A stretch of 64,000 bases of DNA from Bacteroidales bacterium (lineage in GTDB: Bacteria; Bacteroidota; Bacteroidia; Bacteroidales; VadinHA17), in the NCBI GenBank assembly GCA_022865305.1, contig JALHSP010000116.1, positions 110,469-174,468 on the forward strand, in the 5' to 3' direction. The notes beneath the pieces were generated by a model. The model saw nothing but the letters and a program-made list of their open reading frames with translations. It did not search any database and was not told where the DNA came from. Position numbers and translations under genes: made by a program. Shown here one piece after another: positions 44,577 to 54,121 of the stretch; position 1 is the stretch's first letter, and every line of letters begins with the position of its first letter.

Positions 44577-46478
44577 ATGAAACCCGGATTGCTTGAGGAA
44601 ATCATCGATAAAATTAAGTCTGTTAAAATTGCTATTGTTGGAGATTTTTGCCTGGATGCTTATTGGTTTATTGATGAATCCGGGAGTGAAATCTCCATAG
44701 AAACCGGTCAGGCGACAAAACCTGTCCGCCAGCAGAAATATTCCCTTGGAGGAGCAGGAAATGTGGCAAATAATCTTGCTGCAATGCAGGTCAAAGAAAT
44801 CAGGGCTTTTGGTGTTATCGGCAATGATCCTTTTGGGATTGAGATGATCAGAATAATGAAACTTGCAGGGATCGACACCGGCAACCTGTTGGTTCAGGAT
44901 AAACACTGGTCAACTCATGTATATATTAAACCTTATATCACTGATCACGAACAAAACCGGATTGACTTCGGAAATTACAATATCCTCACTGAGGAAACTG
45001 CTGATAAATTGATTCATAATCTTAAGGATGTGATCAACAATGTTGACCTCACCATAATTAATCAGCAGGTCTTATCAGGTATCCATACAGAGTATTTCAG
45101 ACAGAAGCTTGTTGAAGTTATCAGCCTTTTCCCTGGTAAGATATTTATAGCAGACAGCAGAAATTTTATGGACTTTTACCATGGTGCTTACCGGAAAATG
45201 AATGACACTGAAGCTGCTTTATTATGCGGATTTAAAAAAGTACCTGACGGGAGTGTGTCCGGTTCAGAAGTAAAAGAATCGGCTGATGAGCTGCTCAGAC
45301 GATACAGAAAACCTCTTTTTATTACACGTGGCAACAGGGGTTCGTTAACAATAAGCGATAAAGGGATCTCAGAAATACCCGGATTAATGATCCTGTCAAA
45401 AACAGATACAGTCGGTGCCGGCGACAGTTACCTGGCTGGAGTTGCAGCAGCACTGGCTGCAGGTTATTCAACAGATATTGCCGCAGAATCAGGTTCTTTT
45501 GCAGCTGGAGTTACAGTTCAGAAACTCTTTCAGACAGGTACAGCATCTCCTGAAGAGATACTGCGGATCGGACAGGATCCTGATTATATCTATAGCCCGG
45601 AAATAGCGGATGATATCAGGCAGGCAAAATACCTGGAGAAAACTGAGATCGAAATCATTAACAGATGGAAAAATGATCTGAATATTAAATATGCCATTTT
45701 TGATAACGACGGAACAATTTCAACATTGCGTGAAGGATGGGAGCTTGTAATGGCCCCTGTGATGGTAAAAGCAATTCTTGGAGAAAAGTACCAGGAAACA
45801 GATGAAACAGTTTACAATAAAGTAGTAACCAGGGTCAATGAGCTTATTGACAAAACAACAGGAATTCAGACTCTAATGCAAATGAAACTCCTTCTGGGAT
45901 TAATAAAGGAGTTTGGATTTGTCCCTGAAGACCAGATGCTTGATGAATTCGGGTATAAAGAGATCTTCAACAGGGAACTTATGCTGATGGTGAAACAACG
46001 TGAAGAAAAACTGGTGCATGGAGAACTTACCATTGAGGATCTTACACTAAAATATGCTGTCCCGTTTCTTAAAAGACTTTACAATAACAGAATAAAGTTA
46101 TATCTGACAAGTGGCACGGACGAGGAGGATGTAAAACATGAAGCATCTGTAATAGGGCATGATTATCTTTTTGAAGGCAGGATATATGGTGCCGTGGGAG
46201 ATATAAACAAGGAAGCAAAGAAAATCGTTCTGGACCGGATCCTTGATTCTATAGGAGAATCAGAGGCCGGACAAATCGTAACTTTTGGCGACGGACCAGT
46301 TGAAATAAGGGAAACACGAAAAAGAGGTGGCATCACCGTAGGAATTGCCAGCAACGAATTAAGACGCTATGGTCTGAACCAGGCAAAACGTACCCGCCTG
46401 ATTAAAGCCGGCGCAGATATTGTAGCACCTGATTTTTCACAGGCAGACCGGTTGCTTGTCCTGTTAAACATCAAATAA
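44577..46478 (+). CDS. PfkB sugar kinase fused to a HAD phosphatase
   Basis: 633 residues. The N-terminal half (about 1-330) is an HldE/RfaE1-like PfkB kinase: IAIVGDFCLDAYWFID, SLGGAGNVANNLAAM, FITRGNRGSLTI and the catalytic DTVGAGDSYLAGVAAAL (about 280-296). The C-terminal half (about 370-633) is a HAD hydrolase with FDNDGTIS (motif I), LTSGTDEEDV (motif II) and VTFGDGPVEIRE (motif IV). In standard HldE the second domain is a nucleotidyltransferase; here a phosphatase-like domain replaces it. Together with the upstream isomerase this could make heptose 1-phosphate from sedoheptulose 7-phosphate. The next gene starts 1 nt after the stop. Confidence 0.87.
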   Translation: MKPGLLEEIIDKIKSVKIAIVGDFCLDAYWFIDESGSEISIETGQATKPVRQQKYSLGGAGNVANNLAAMQVKEIRAFGVIGNDPFGIEMIRIMKLAGIDTGNLLVQDKHWSTHVYIKPYITDHEQNRIDFGNYNILTEETADKLIHNLKDVINNVDLTIINQQVLSGIHTEYFRQKLVEVISLFPGKIFIADSRNFMDFYHGAYRKMNDTEAALLCGFKKVPDGSVSGSEVKESADELLRRYRKPLFITRGNRGSLTISDKGISEIPGLMILSKTDTVGAGDSYLAGVAAALAAGYSTDIAAESGSFAAGVTVQKLFQTGTASPEEILRIGQDPDYIYSPEIADDIRQAKYLEKTEIEIINRWKNDLNIKYAIFDNDGTISTLREGWELVMAPVMVKAILGEKYQETDETVYNKVVTRVNELIDKTTGIQTLMQMKLLLGLIKEFGFVPEDQMLDEFGYKEIFNRELMLMVKQREEKLVHGELTIEDLTLKYAVPFLKRLYNNRIKLYLTSGTDEEDVKHEASVIGHDYLFEGRIYGAVGDINKEAKKIVLDRILDSIGESEAGQIVTFGDGPVEIRETRKRGGITVGIASNELRRYGLNQAKRTRLIKAGADIVAPDFSQADRLLVLLNIK

Positions 46479-46479
46479 A

Positions 46480-47598
46480 ATGAGCCATCCAAAATTCGAC
46501 AGGAATAAGCTGTTCATCAGAAAACTGGCCGAACGCAAAAACCAGGTTTTTATTGAGAAAGATCATATACCTCTGACAGCAAGGTCTTTGAATCTTTCAA
46601 AAAAGGACAAGGGGCTCATTAAGAGAACTTCAGATAAGATCAGATCAGCCAGAGAAAAAAATAAATCCGTTATTCTTGCTTTCGGAGCACATGCTATTAA
46701 GAATGGACTAGCCCCCGTCCTTATTGAACTGATAAAAAAAGGCTGGGTAACACACCTTGCAACCAATGGTGCGGGTATCATCCATGACTGGGAATTCGCC
46801 TTCCAGGGAAAATCAGGAGAGGATGTGCGTGAAAACGTTAAAAACGGCCAGTTCGGGATATGGGAGGAGACCGGACTGTATATCAACCTCGCTCTGCTTA
46901 CTGGCGCTTTTGAAGGTCTGGGTTACGGAGAATCGATCGGTAAAATGATTTTTCAGGAAGGGCTTCATATCCCGGAACCTGAGTTCCTGCTTGGTGAGGC
47001 TAACAGACTGATGGAATCAGACCCTGAACATGCTGCTGCAGCAATCGACCTTTGCGCAGCTCTCAGGAAAAACAATCTGAAATCCGGATTTTTAAGTATC
47101 CCCCATCCCTTTAAGAAATATTCCGTTCAGTGTTCAGCATACGATTTAAAGATACCGTTTACAGGGCATCCAATGATTGGACACGATATCATATACAATC
47201 ATCCGGCAAATCATGGTGCTGCAATCGGACGGACAGCCCTTACCGACTTTCTTTATTTTGCGCACAGCGTCAGCCACATTGATCATGGTGTATATATATC
47301 TGTTGGTTCCGCCATCATGTCACCGATGATTTTTGAAAAAGCATTATCTATGTCGCAAAACTTAGAGATTCAACGAAAAAATCATATTGATAACCATTAT
47401 ATGATAATTGTTGATCTTGCAAAAACAGAATGGGATTGGGCGAAAAACGGAGAACCTCCTTCTGATAATCCCTCATATTACCTCCGGTACTGTAAAACAT
47501 TCAACAGGATGGGTGGTGAGATGCATTACCTCACGGCCGACAACCGGGATTTTCTTCTTGAACTTTATCACGATCTGTCAGAGGTTGATTCCGTTTGA
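46480..47598 (+). CDS. Deoxyhypusine-synthase-like protein of unknown function
   Basis: 372-residue protein. Residues about 55-110 (SVILAFGAHAIKNGLAPVLIELIKKGWVTHLATNGAGIIHDWE) resemble the NAD-binding core of deoxyhypusine synthase, which has a similar LIRNGYVDVLVTTGANLTHD. The rest is unfamiliar, with a His-rich end (GHPMIGHDIIYNHPANHG) and FAHSVSHIDHG. No bacterial eIF5A target is expected, so the substrate must differ; homospermidine-type chemistry or sugar chemistry are both guesses. It is tightly coupled to the kinase-phosphatase gene and probably works in the same pathway. Convergent to the symporter (2-nt gap). Confidence 0.55.
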   Translation: MSHPKFDRNKLFIRKLAERKNQVFIEKDHIPLTARSLNLSKKDKGLIKRTSDKIRSAREKNKSVILAFGAHAIKNGLAPVLIELIKKGWVTHLATNGAGIIHDWEFAFQGKSGEDVRENVKNGQFGIWEETGLYINLALLTGAFEGLGYGESIGKMIFQEGLHIPEPEFLLGEANRLMESDPEHAAAAIDLCAALRKNNLKSGFLSIPHPFKKYSVQCSAYDLKIPFTGHPMIGHDIIYNHPANHGAAIGRTALTDFLYFAHSVSHIDHGVYISVGSAIMSPMIFEKALSMSQNLEIQRKNHIDNHYMIIVDLAKTEWDWAKNGEPPSDNPSYYLRYCKTFNRMGGEMHYLTADNRDFLLELYHDLSEVDSV

Positions 47599-47600
47599 AG

Positions 47601-49214
47601 TCATCTCAACCATATTAAAATAAGGACTGTGATTATGGTAAGAATTAAAAGATGGAGCCTCCAGTCCTTTAATCCTTCGAAAGCGGCAATTCCTTTGGAA
47701 TAATCGACAGTGGTTTTTTCAAGTTTATGAGGTTCAGTTTTTTCAGTAAAAGCAGATACTGCAAAGAGCACCATTGTAACAATAATTTCAGCCCACAGGC
47801 CCCGGTATCCGAAATTCAAAGTAAGCTTATGATGCAGTAAAGGAAAGATCTGCTTCCCCGTTTCCGGACCAAGAAGCTGATCGGTGACAAAAATGGTTGC
47901 AAGTATTATCCCGACAATAACAGAAACACCTGCAGCTTTCAGCGTAACTTTTTTACTGATAATCCCGAAAAAAATAGCAGGGAAAACCGGGATGACCAGG
48001 TAAGCAGAGATAGTCTGCAGATATTTATATAAGCCCTCCTCGTTCTTATAAACCATATAGGCGGCACCTATTCCCAGCAAAGTAACTATCAGAATTACAA
48101 AACGACCTAAAGTAACCTGCTTTTTCTCAGGGAAATCTGGTTTAAACTCTACAATAAAATCACGAACAACAAGTGTTGAGACCGAATTCAGTACTCCAAT
48201 AAGCGAAGTGACCAGGGCTGCCATCAGAGAAGCCATAAGCAGGCCTCTTAATCCTGAAGGAAGAAGTTTATTTAGCAGCAGGACAAAAGTCTGTTTTGTT
48301 GCATCTCCTTCCAGTTCGCCCGGGAATAATGCAAATGCTATAACACCAGGCAGAGCAAAAATAAACACCGGGAGGAGTTTCAGTAATGTTGCAAACATTG
48401 CTCCCCACCTGGCGTTATTAAGGTCCGGGGCAGCAAGAGTTCGCTGTACATTTACCTGATCAATACCCCAGTAAAATATCCCGGCATAAAAAGCTGTCGC
48501 CAGAGTTCCCCAGAATGGATAGACAGGATCATCATACGGTTTTGCGATCGACATCATGTGAGGAACTTTCTCCATCAGACCATTAAAACCTCCGACTTTA
48601 TCAAGCCCGATAAGCATCATGATCGCAGCACCGGCGATCATGATAATCACCTGGAAAGCATCAGTATATGCTACGGCAGTAAATCCTCCCAGCATTGTAA
48701 ATATTGCCACAGCTAAACCAATGTAAAATATGGTTGACATAATATCCCATCCCAGAATACTGTTCAACACCAGTGCACCTGCAAAAAGTGTAAAAGCCAG
48801 CTTGGTCATTATGCTGATTATCAGCATCAGTCCAGAAAAAAATGTCCTGGCGCGACGGTTATACCGTATCTCAAGGAATTCAGGTATAGTGAACAGCTTA
48901 TTCTTCATGTAGTATGGGAAAAGGAAGGCACAGCTGAATCCGAGGGTAATTACGGTTGTCATCTCTATTAATCCCGCTGAGAGTCCATAACGATACGAGT
49001 CTCCGGATAACCCGACGAGATGTTCAGCTCCAATGTTCGTGGCAAAAAGGGACGCACCGATTATCGGCCATTTGATGTTTCTCCCTCCAAGAAAAAAACT
49101 TGAACTGTCTTTGCCTGACTTCTTCCGGTATGCCATATACATTCCGAAAGAAAGGCTCCCAACCATCACAACTGACAGAATTAACCAGTCCGCAGGTGTC
49201 AGTGTTAAATTCAT
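47601..49214 (-). CDS. Na+/solute symporter (SSS/SGLT family)
   Basis: 537-residue transporter with about 13-14 membrane helices. SSS features: ATNIGAEHLVGLSGDSYRYG near 55-75, GGFTAVAYTDAFQVIIMI near 174-190, and AFYAGIFYWGIDQVNVQRTLAAPDLNNARWGAM near 240-272, the sugar-transporter type (Asp-Gln-Val-Asn). It probably imports a sugar with Na+. The stop is 2 nt from the convergent gene. The start overlaps the AGE-family gene by 4 nt, so it shares its transcript. Confidence 0.88.
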   Translation of the reverse strand: MNLTLTPADWLILSVVMVGSLSFGMYMAYRKKSGKDSSSFFLGGRNIKWPIIGASLFATNIGAEHLVGLSGDSYRYGLSAGLIEMTTVITLGFSCAFLFPYYMKNKLFTIPEFLEIRYNRRARTFFSGLMLIISIMTKLAFTLFAGALVLNSILGWDIMSTIFYIGLAVAIFTMLGGFTAVAYTDAFQVIIMIAGAAIMMLIGLDKVGGFNGLMEKVPHMMSIAKPYDDPVYPFWGTLATAFYAGIFYWGIDQVNVQRTLAAPDLNNARWGAMFATLLKLLPVFIFALPGVIAFALFPGELEGDATKQTFVLLLNKLLPSGLRGLLMASLMAALVTSLIGVLNSVSTLVVRDFIVEFKPDFPEKKQVTLGRFVILIVTLLGIGAAYMVYKNEEGLYKYLQTISAYLVIPVFPAIFFGIISKKVTLKAAGVSVIVGIILATIFVTDQLLGPETGKQIFPLLHHKLTLNFGYRGLWAEIIVTMVLFAVSAFTEKTEPHKLEKTTVDYSKGIAAFEGLKDWRLHLLILTIITVLILIWLR

Positions 49215-50479
49215 AACGTCAATATTTTATCCATTCGTCGTATGCTCTGGATCATTGATCTTACAGTGTGGTAATTAATTTTCCATGAGTGTCCCATGTG
49301 GGTCCAGATAGGTTCACCCTCACGCGTAAGCAGAGGATACCACTCTCCTACCCCTTTATTAATCATTTTATCAAAAACAAAACGATGAACATTTTGATAA
49401 GCCCGCCAGTATTCAGGATCTTTAAACATTAAATATGCATCAAGAAGGCCAGTTAAAACTTCAGCCTGCTGCCAGAATTCTTTTTCCCTGTCAGAAACAC
49501 CACCAGCATGAGGACCTTCAACATAAACCCCACCGAATTCATAATCGATGCCGTTATGAATAGTATGATCGAAAATAGTTCTGAACACATCGCTGTAAAT
49601 ACCCTTATCAATTTTAAGAATTTCAAGCGCATGAATTAAAAGCCAGGCAAATTCTGCATTATGCCCATAGTTGGTATTATCAGTTACATTGCTTTTCTGT
49701 CCCTCATCGGTGAACCTGTCCCATCCCCAGATAATGTCAAATTTAATCTGCGGTGCAATTGTCCAGTCTTTATAAAACTGAGGTATTCCGGTTTTATATT
49801 GCGGATGAATGATACGATATAGCAGGATATCAATTACTTCCATCAATTTCCTGCGGTGGACATCCTTCCCGGTACATTCATAAAGTGCAGTAAATGCCTC
49901 AATCAGGTGCATGTGGACATCGAGAGTTTTCCTGTCGCCTCCCTGACACCCGGGACCGCAAAGCGTCCAATCCCGGTGGAACATTTCCAAGTAACCTCCA
50001 TACATTGTGTCGGCACAATATTTCTGAATAAGATCAAAGACCTTTCCGGCATATTCAATTCCACGTGGATCACCTGTAGAAAGGGTGTATTCACTTAGAG
50101 AATAAACGGCAAAACTCTGGCCGTAGATTATCTTCCTGTCAATCTTCACATTTCCCTTCCGGTCCATCATCCAGTAAAACCCACCATGCTCCCTATCCCA
50201 CATTTTGTCTATCAGAAAATCCGCTCCATGTTTTGCCAGGGCGATATATTTTCCTTCACCATAACCTGCACGGTGAGCTGAAGCAACAGTATAAAGGCAA
50301 CGCGCCTGGGCTATAAGCGATTTTTCATCATCCCCTGTGTCCTTCCCCTCCCTGTCAAAATGTGTGATGAATCCTCCGTTTTTTTCATCAACCATCCGTG
50401 TGGTCCAGAATGGCAATAATTCATTAACAAGATGATTTTCTGCTTCATTCCTTAATGAAATAATCTCTTCTCTGGTCAT
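49211..50479 (-). CDS. N-acylglucosamine 2-epimerase family (cellobiose/mannose epimerase type)
   Basis: 422-residue (alpha/alpha)6-barrel epimerase. Motifs: FITHFDREGKDTGDDEKSLIAQARCLYTVA, GQSFAVYSLSEY, LDVHMHLIEAFTALYE, WGWDRFTDEGQ, NTNYGHNAEFAWLL (catalytic His) and GEWYPLLTREGEPIWTHMGHSWKINYHTVRSMIQ (second catalytic His and Arg). The length and the WK.NYHT end fit cellobiose 2-epimerase or mannose epimerase more than sialic-acid AGE. It is the first gene of a two-gene operon with the symporter, suggesting import and epimerisation of one sugar. Confidence 0.86.
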   Translation of the reverse strand: MTREEIISLRNEAENHLVNELLPFWTTRMVDEKNGGFITHFDREGKDTGDDEKSLIAQARCLYTVASAHRAGYGEGKYIALAKHGADFLIDKMWDREHGGFYWMMDRKGNVKIDRKIIYGQSFAVYSLSEYTLSTGDPRGIEYAGKVFDLIQKYCADTMYGGYLEMFHRDWTLCGPGCQGGDRKTLDVHMHLIEAFTALYECTGKDVHRRKLMEVIDILLYRIIHPQYKTGIPQFYKDWTIAPQIKFDIIWGWDRFTDEGQKSNVTDNTNYGHNAEFAWLLIHALEILKIDKGIYSDVFRTIFDHTIHNGIDYEFGGVYVEGPHAGGVSDREKEFWQQAEVLTGLLDAYLMFKDPEYWRAYQNVHRFVFDKMINKGVGEWYPLLTREGEPIWTHMGHSWKINYHTVRSMIQSIRRMDKILTL

Positions 50480-50522
50480 GATCAGGTTTAAGGTTTACGT
50501 TAATTTGTCCGGTTAACTGGAA

Positions 50523-51416
50523 TTATATATTACTGCTACCCTGAGCGTCTGTTAATAAATCATTTTTCTCCTTCAATGAGGTAACACTTCCATATCGCCA
50601 GGTCTTCAGCAGTATTCTGATGAAAAAGAGGAACTGGGACATAAGGAACAGCAAAAAAACACCCCCTGTTGTTAAAGGTTTCCATGATCCAAGTATTTTC
50701 AGGACCAACCATGCGAACAGAACCTGAACTGAAATAAGCATCAGCATCATAGGGAATGATGACAGGAATGTTCTGAATGTGCGGTTAGATCCGAATCCAA
50801 GTGCTTTGAAACATGCAGGTTTTTCTTTCGCGACCTGCCATGCCCTTGCATAATCAGCAACAAGAATAAGTATAATTATTACACTTAATAAAATAATTGC
50901 TGCAACTATAACTGCCAGGAAAGAAGTAGTCCCTGAATCATTATATGACTGCATAGTTATCGCGGCAGTAATTCCGATAATAAAAACAGTCAGAAAAAGT
51001 ATTATAATATTGATTAGTAATGTAATAACAAGAAATGACCAGAAATTCCTGGCAGAAGCCCGGAAAAATTCGGCTGATGAGAATTTAACAGATATTCCTT
51101 TCAGGCTGTCAAATAAACCACCAGTAAGAAAGGCATTCATCAGTATTCCAAAAAGTAAAAGAAGAAATAATCCTGAAGAAAAATAGGCAATCAGGTTCGT
51201 GAGGATTGCACCAAGGTCGCTGAATACCTCCACGTTAATTCCATCCCTGAGCATTTCTGTGATCATGCTTTGGCCAAATCCTGCTTTCAATGCTCCCTTC
51301 ATGGGTATTGCAACAAGTGAAACAAGCAGAAGGTAGCAGAACCAGACAATTAAGACACCTTTCCATACTTTTAATGCACGCAAGGCTCCTGATTTTAAAG
51401 CTCTGATTATTTTCAT
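50523..51416 (-). CDS. Polytopic membrane protein of unknown function
   Basis: 297-residue membrane protein with about six hydrophobic helices (for example VLIVWFCYLLLVSLVAIPM, GLFLLLLFGILMNAFL, FLAVIVAAIILLSVIIILILVADYARAWQVAKEKP). I do not recognise the family. The phrase DYARAWQVAKEK and the overall layout recall DUF4013-like or glycerophosphodiester-type membrane domains, but this is weak. It lies 11 nt after the M1 peptidase stop on the same strand and probably shares a transcript. Confidence 0.7.
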   Translation of the reverse strand: MKIIRALKSGALRALKVWKGVLIVWFCYLLLVSLVAIPMKGALKAGFGQSMITEMLRDGINVEVFSDLGAILTNLIAYFSSGLFLLLLFGILMNAFLTGGLFDSLKGISVKFSSAEFFRASARNFWSFLVITLLINIIILFLTVFIIGITAAITMQSYNDSGTTSFLAVIVAAIILLSVIIILILVADYARAWQVAKEKPACFKALGFGSNRTFRTFLSSFPMMLMLISVQVLFAWLVLKILGSWKPLTTGGVFLLFLMSQFLFFIRILLKTWRYGSVTSLKEKNDLLTDAQGSSNI

Positions 51417-51427
51417 CGTATCCCGGA

Positions 51428-53404
51428 TTAGAATGTAAAAAAGCTAATAAAGAACTGCATCAGCGTAATAATATTGTTTGTTAAACGCCTGACAATGATC
51501 CGGTCAGGATCGAGAGTCATAGAGTTATTTATATAATTAACATCCATCCTTATCCTGAATTCAGGATCTATTTTTACCCACAGTATTTTCCGGGATCTAT
51601 GGTAATTAAAGTCTTTGAACCTGTTTTTACCATCCCAGGTTTCAAGCACTTCATCACCGTTGCTAAAATGAATAAGGACATCCACAGGAAGGGCAACCTC
51701 TCCTATCCTTTCAATCCGGGCAACAGCAGTAAACAGGGAATCCGGATTTGACAAACTGCTGTCAGGAACATTTCCCGTCCTGATATTATCCTGTGATATC
51801 TCAGATTTCCTGTTCATAATTTCAGCCACCTTATAATCGCAGATTCCTGTACCATAAAGGGTCTGTTCGAAAAACCAGTTCATATCAGGACCAAATTTAT
51901 CACCATGAATCTTTGTAACAACTTCATTTACTACATTAATGAAGTCTTTACCGCAGGGATGTTTAAAAGCCCACTTTTTGTAATACTCCCTGAAAATTTC
52001 ATTTGTTGTCTCTTCCCCAATTATACCCATAAGTGTATAAAGCCAGGTAGAAGCCTTATAATACGACATAATTCCATAAGCACCGTCAGGATAATTCCAT
52101 GAATACTCATTGTTGCTTACCAACTGCCTTTTTTCCGATCTGACATAATTCATCCTGTCAGTGGATTTATCAGAAATTTTAAGCATCGGATGATCAATCC
52201 TTCCGGAATTTTCGCCGTAATAGTGGTCCATAATCCTTGCCTCCCAGAATGAATTCATTCCCTCATCCATCCAGGGTTCTTCGAACTCATTACTTGCCAG
52301 GATACCCATAAAATAAGCGTGTCCGAACTCATGCACTGTAACCATTTCAGGAAGATGTCTCCAATCCGGTATTTTGTCGGCAGATTCTGATGTAAAAAGT
52401 GTTGTATATTCCATGCCTCCCGATCCTGATCCTTTTGCAGGAGGATCAACAAATGTGAGGTGAGGCCATGGGAAGGGACCGACATTCTTTGTCAGATATT
52501 CAAGGGCATTTTTTACTGCAGTAAATTGTCTGTCAACTTGTTCAATCCTTTCTTCAGGTAACAGCAGAGTAATGTTAACATGTTTCCACTGATCGGTAAA
52601 AACAGCGTATCCGGGCCAGGCAGTCCAGGCAAAATCGACGATATCTTCTGCACGGTAAGTAAGTGTTTTGTTTTTCCCTTCCGGATCAGAATCAAGCTCA
52701 TCTATCAGCATCCCTCCTGAACCTACAACATATTCCTTTGGAACAGTGATTTTTACATCATATACACTATGATCTGAGTAGAATTCAGATTCAGCATGGA
52801 ACTGGTGGCAATTCCATCCTCCTTTAATTGCATAACGCATGCCTGCAGGTTCATAAACCCCGAATTTAGGAAACCACTGTGCAACAAAAAAGAAATCATC
52901 ATTATAACCAGTCCTAATTATTCTGGAGGGAAGTTTTGTCTCAAAAATTACTTTAATAAAGACTGTATCACCAGGTCGTGCAACCTTTGGAAGTGATACT
53001 TTTATTACTGTCCTGTCTTCCGGGTTACCATCATCAGGACTTATATATTGTATCAGCGGGATCAGATCAGTACCAGCGCCGCCAGTAAAAGATTTAATAT
53101 CAATCCAGCCAAAACCAGAATCTTTGTATCCAGGAAAGCCTCGTAATTCCCTGTAAAAAGTTGTTTTACTGCTCCTGAAAGCATTCATATACAGATGCAT
53201 CTGAATGTCAGGGATTATGTCGGACGACTTGTTTACCCAGAAAGCCTCCATTATTCCTGTTATAGTTTTTTCGACCGGGTCCAGTCTGGCATCAATTTCA
53301 TATCCGGTAATACGTTCACTCAGAGGTTCTTTATTAATAATCTGAGATTTTAAAACAAATGGGAAAAGCAATATTAAAATCGAAAATATAACCGGTTTCT
53401 TCAT
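51428..53404 (-). CDS. Exported M1-family zinc metallopeptidase
   Basis: 658 residues from ATG 53404 (KKPVIFSILILLFPFVLKSQ signal); seven upstream codons are unnecessary. The M1 site is exact: GGMEY (330-334, in place of GAMEN) and HEFGH at 358-362 followed, after 18 residues, by the third zinc ligand Glu381 (DEGMNSFWE). An N-terminal beta domain with DIQMHLYMNAFRS precedes it. Bacteroidota have several such exported aminopeptidase-like enzymes, likely digesting external peptides. Followed by the membrane protein gene, 11 nt away. Confidence 0.9.
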   Translation of the reverse strand: MKKPVIFSILILLFPFVLKSQIINKEPLSERITGYEIDARLDPVEKTITGIMEAFWVNKSSDIIPDIQMHLYMNAFRSSKTTFYRELRGFPGYKDSGFGWIDIKSFTGGAGTDLIPLIQYISPDDGNPEDRTVIKVSLPKVARPGDTVFIKVIFETKLPSRIIRTGYNDDFFFVAQWFPKFGVYEPAGMRYAIKGGWNCHQFHAESEFYSDHSVYDVKITVPKEYVVGSGGMLIDELDSDPEGKNKTLTYRAEDIVDFAWTAWPGYAVFTDQWKHVNITLLLPEERIEQVDRQFTAVKNALEYLTKNVGPFPWPHLTFVDPPAKGSGSGGMEYTTLFTSESADKIPDWRHLPEMVTVHEFGHAYFMGILASNEFEEPWMDEGMNSFWEARIMDHYYGENSGRIDHPMLKISDKSTDRMNYVRSEKRQLVSNNEYSWNYPDGAYGIMSYYKASTWLYTLMGIIGEETTNEIFREYYKKWAFKHPCGKDFINVVNEVVTKIHGDKFGPDMNWFFEQTLYGTGICDYKVAEIMNRKSEISQDNIRTGNVPDSSLSNPDSLFTAVARIERIGEVALPVDVLIHFSNGDEVLETWDGKNRFKDFNYHRSRKILWVKIDPEFRIRMDVNYINNSMTLDPDRIIVRRLTNNIITLMQFFISFFTF

Positions 53405-53545
53405 AACCACAACACTAAGAACCAACCATATTATTAAATATGCCTGTCAGGATGAAGTCCTTTCGAACGATCCGGACAGACAGGGATCACAAAGGATTAT
53501 ATAAATTCCCTGACAGAATCAGGTTCCTCTGATCCGTAATTGGTT

Positions 53546-53938
53546 TTACTTTGTTTCTTTTATTATTTCTCTTGTAAGCGTTAAAGGTATTTCTCCTTCT
53601 GAATAAAAGGCTTTCCCTGACATTTTTGCTGTGTCTTCCATTTTCAAGTTTATCGAGACATATTCATCTTCAAGAGATAATGAAAAGAGAAGAGAGTCAT
53701 TTTCAAATTTTACTTTCTCCCCGGGAAATTTATAATCAATGCCGGGTAATGTCATCGTTACAGAATATTTCTCTTCCGCAAAACCAATCTCCATGGTTCC
53801 GGATGTGTATCCTTCAGGGGCAACAGGAGCTTCAAATTTCCATTTCCCCACAGGATCTTTTTTCTCTTTAACGGTTTGTGCTGAAATTATTGAGATACTC
53901 ATAAAAATGAGGAGGAAGACAGTAAAAACTTTTTTCAT
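53546..53938 (-). CDS. Small exported protein, unknown
   Basis: 130-residue protein with a signal peptide (KKVFTVFLLIFMSISIISAQ). The mature part is beta-rich (GKWKFEAPVAPEGYTSGTMEIGFAEEKYSVTM) with regularly spaced charged residues, like small lipocalin-type Bacteroidota proteins. No family is assigned. It stands alone, divergent from the SQR operon. Confidence 0.65.
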   Translation of the reverse strand: MKKVFTVFLLIFMSISIISAQTVKEKKDPVGKWKFEAPVAPEGYTSGTMEIGFAEEKYSVTMTLPGIDYKFPGEKVKFENDSLLFSLSLEDEYVSINLKMEDTAKMSGKAFYSEGEIPLTLTREIIKETK

Positions 53939-54082
53939 AATTTTTATTTTAAAATGATTAAAACAATCAACAAATCGAATGCATGAAGTTAAAGGATTTT
54001 ATTTATCAAACTTATTTTTTATAGAAAATGTATTAAACACATCATAATTATCATATTAGCTTTTTTATGGATCAACAATATA

Positions 54083-54090
54083 TACTTTTG
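54083..54090 (+). promoter_or_regulatory. Candidate -7 element TACTTTTG for the SQR-DsrC-DsrE operon
   Basis: Matches TAnnTTTG, 31 nt before the SQR ATG at 54122. A T-run about 19 nt upstream (54060-54066) may supply the -33 element. Confidence 0.5.
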
Positions 54091-54121
54091 CACTGTTAAT
54101 AAATTAACAATAGTTTAAAAT

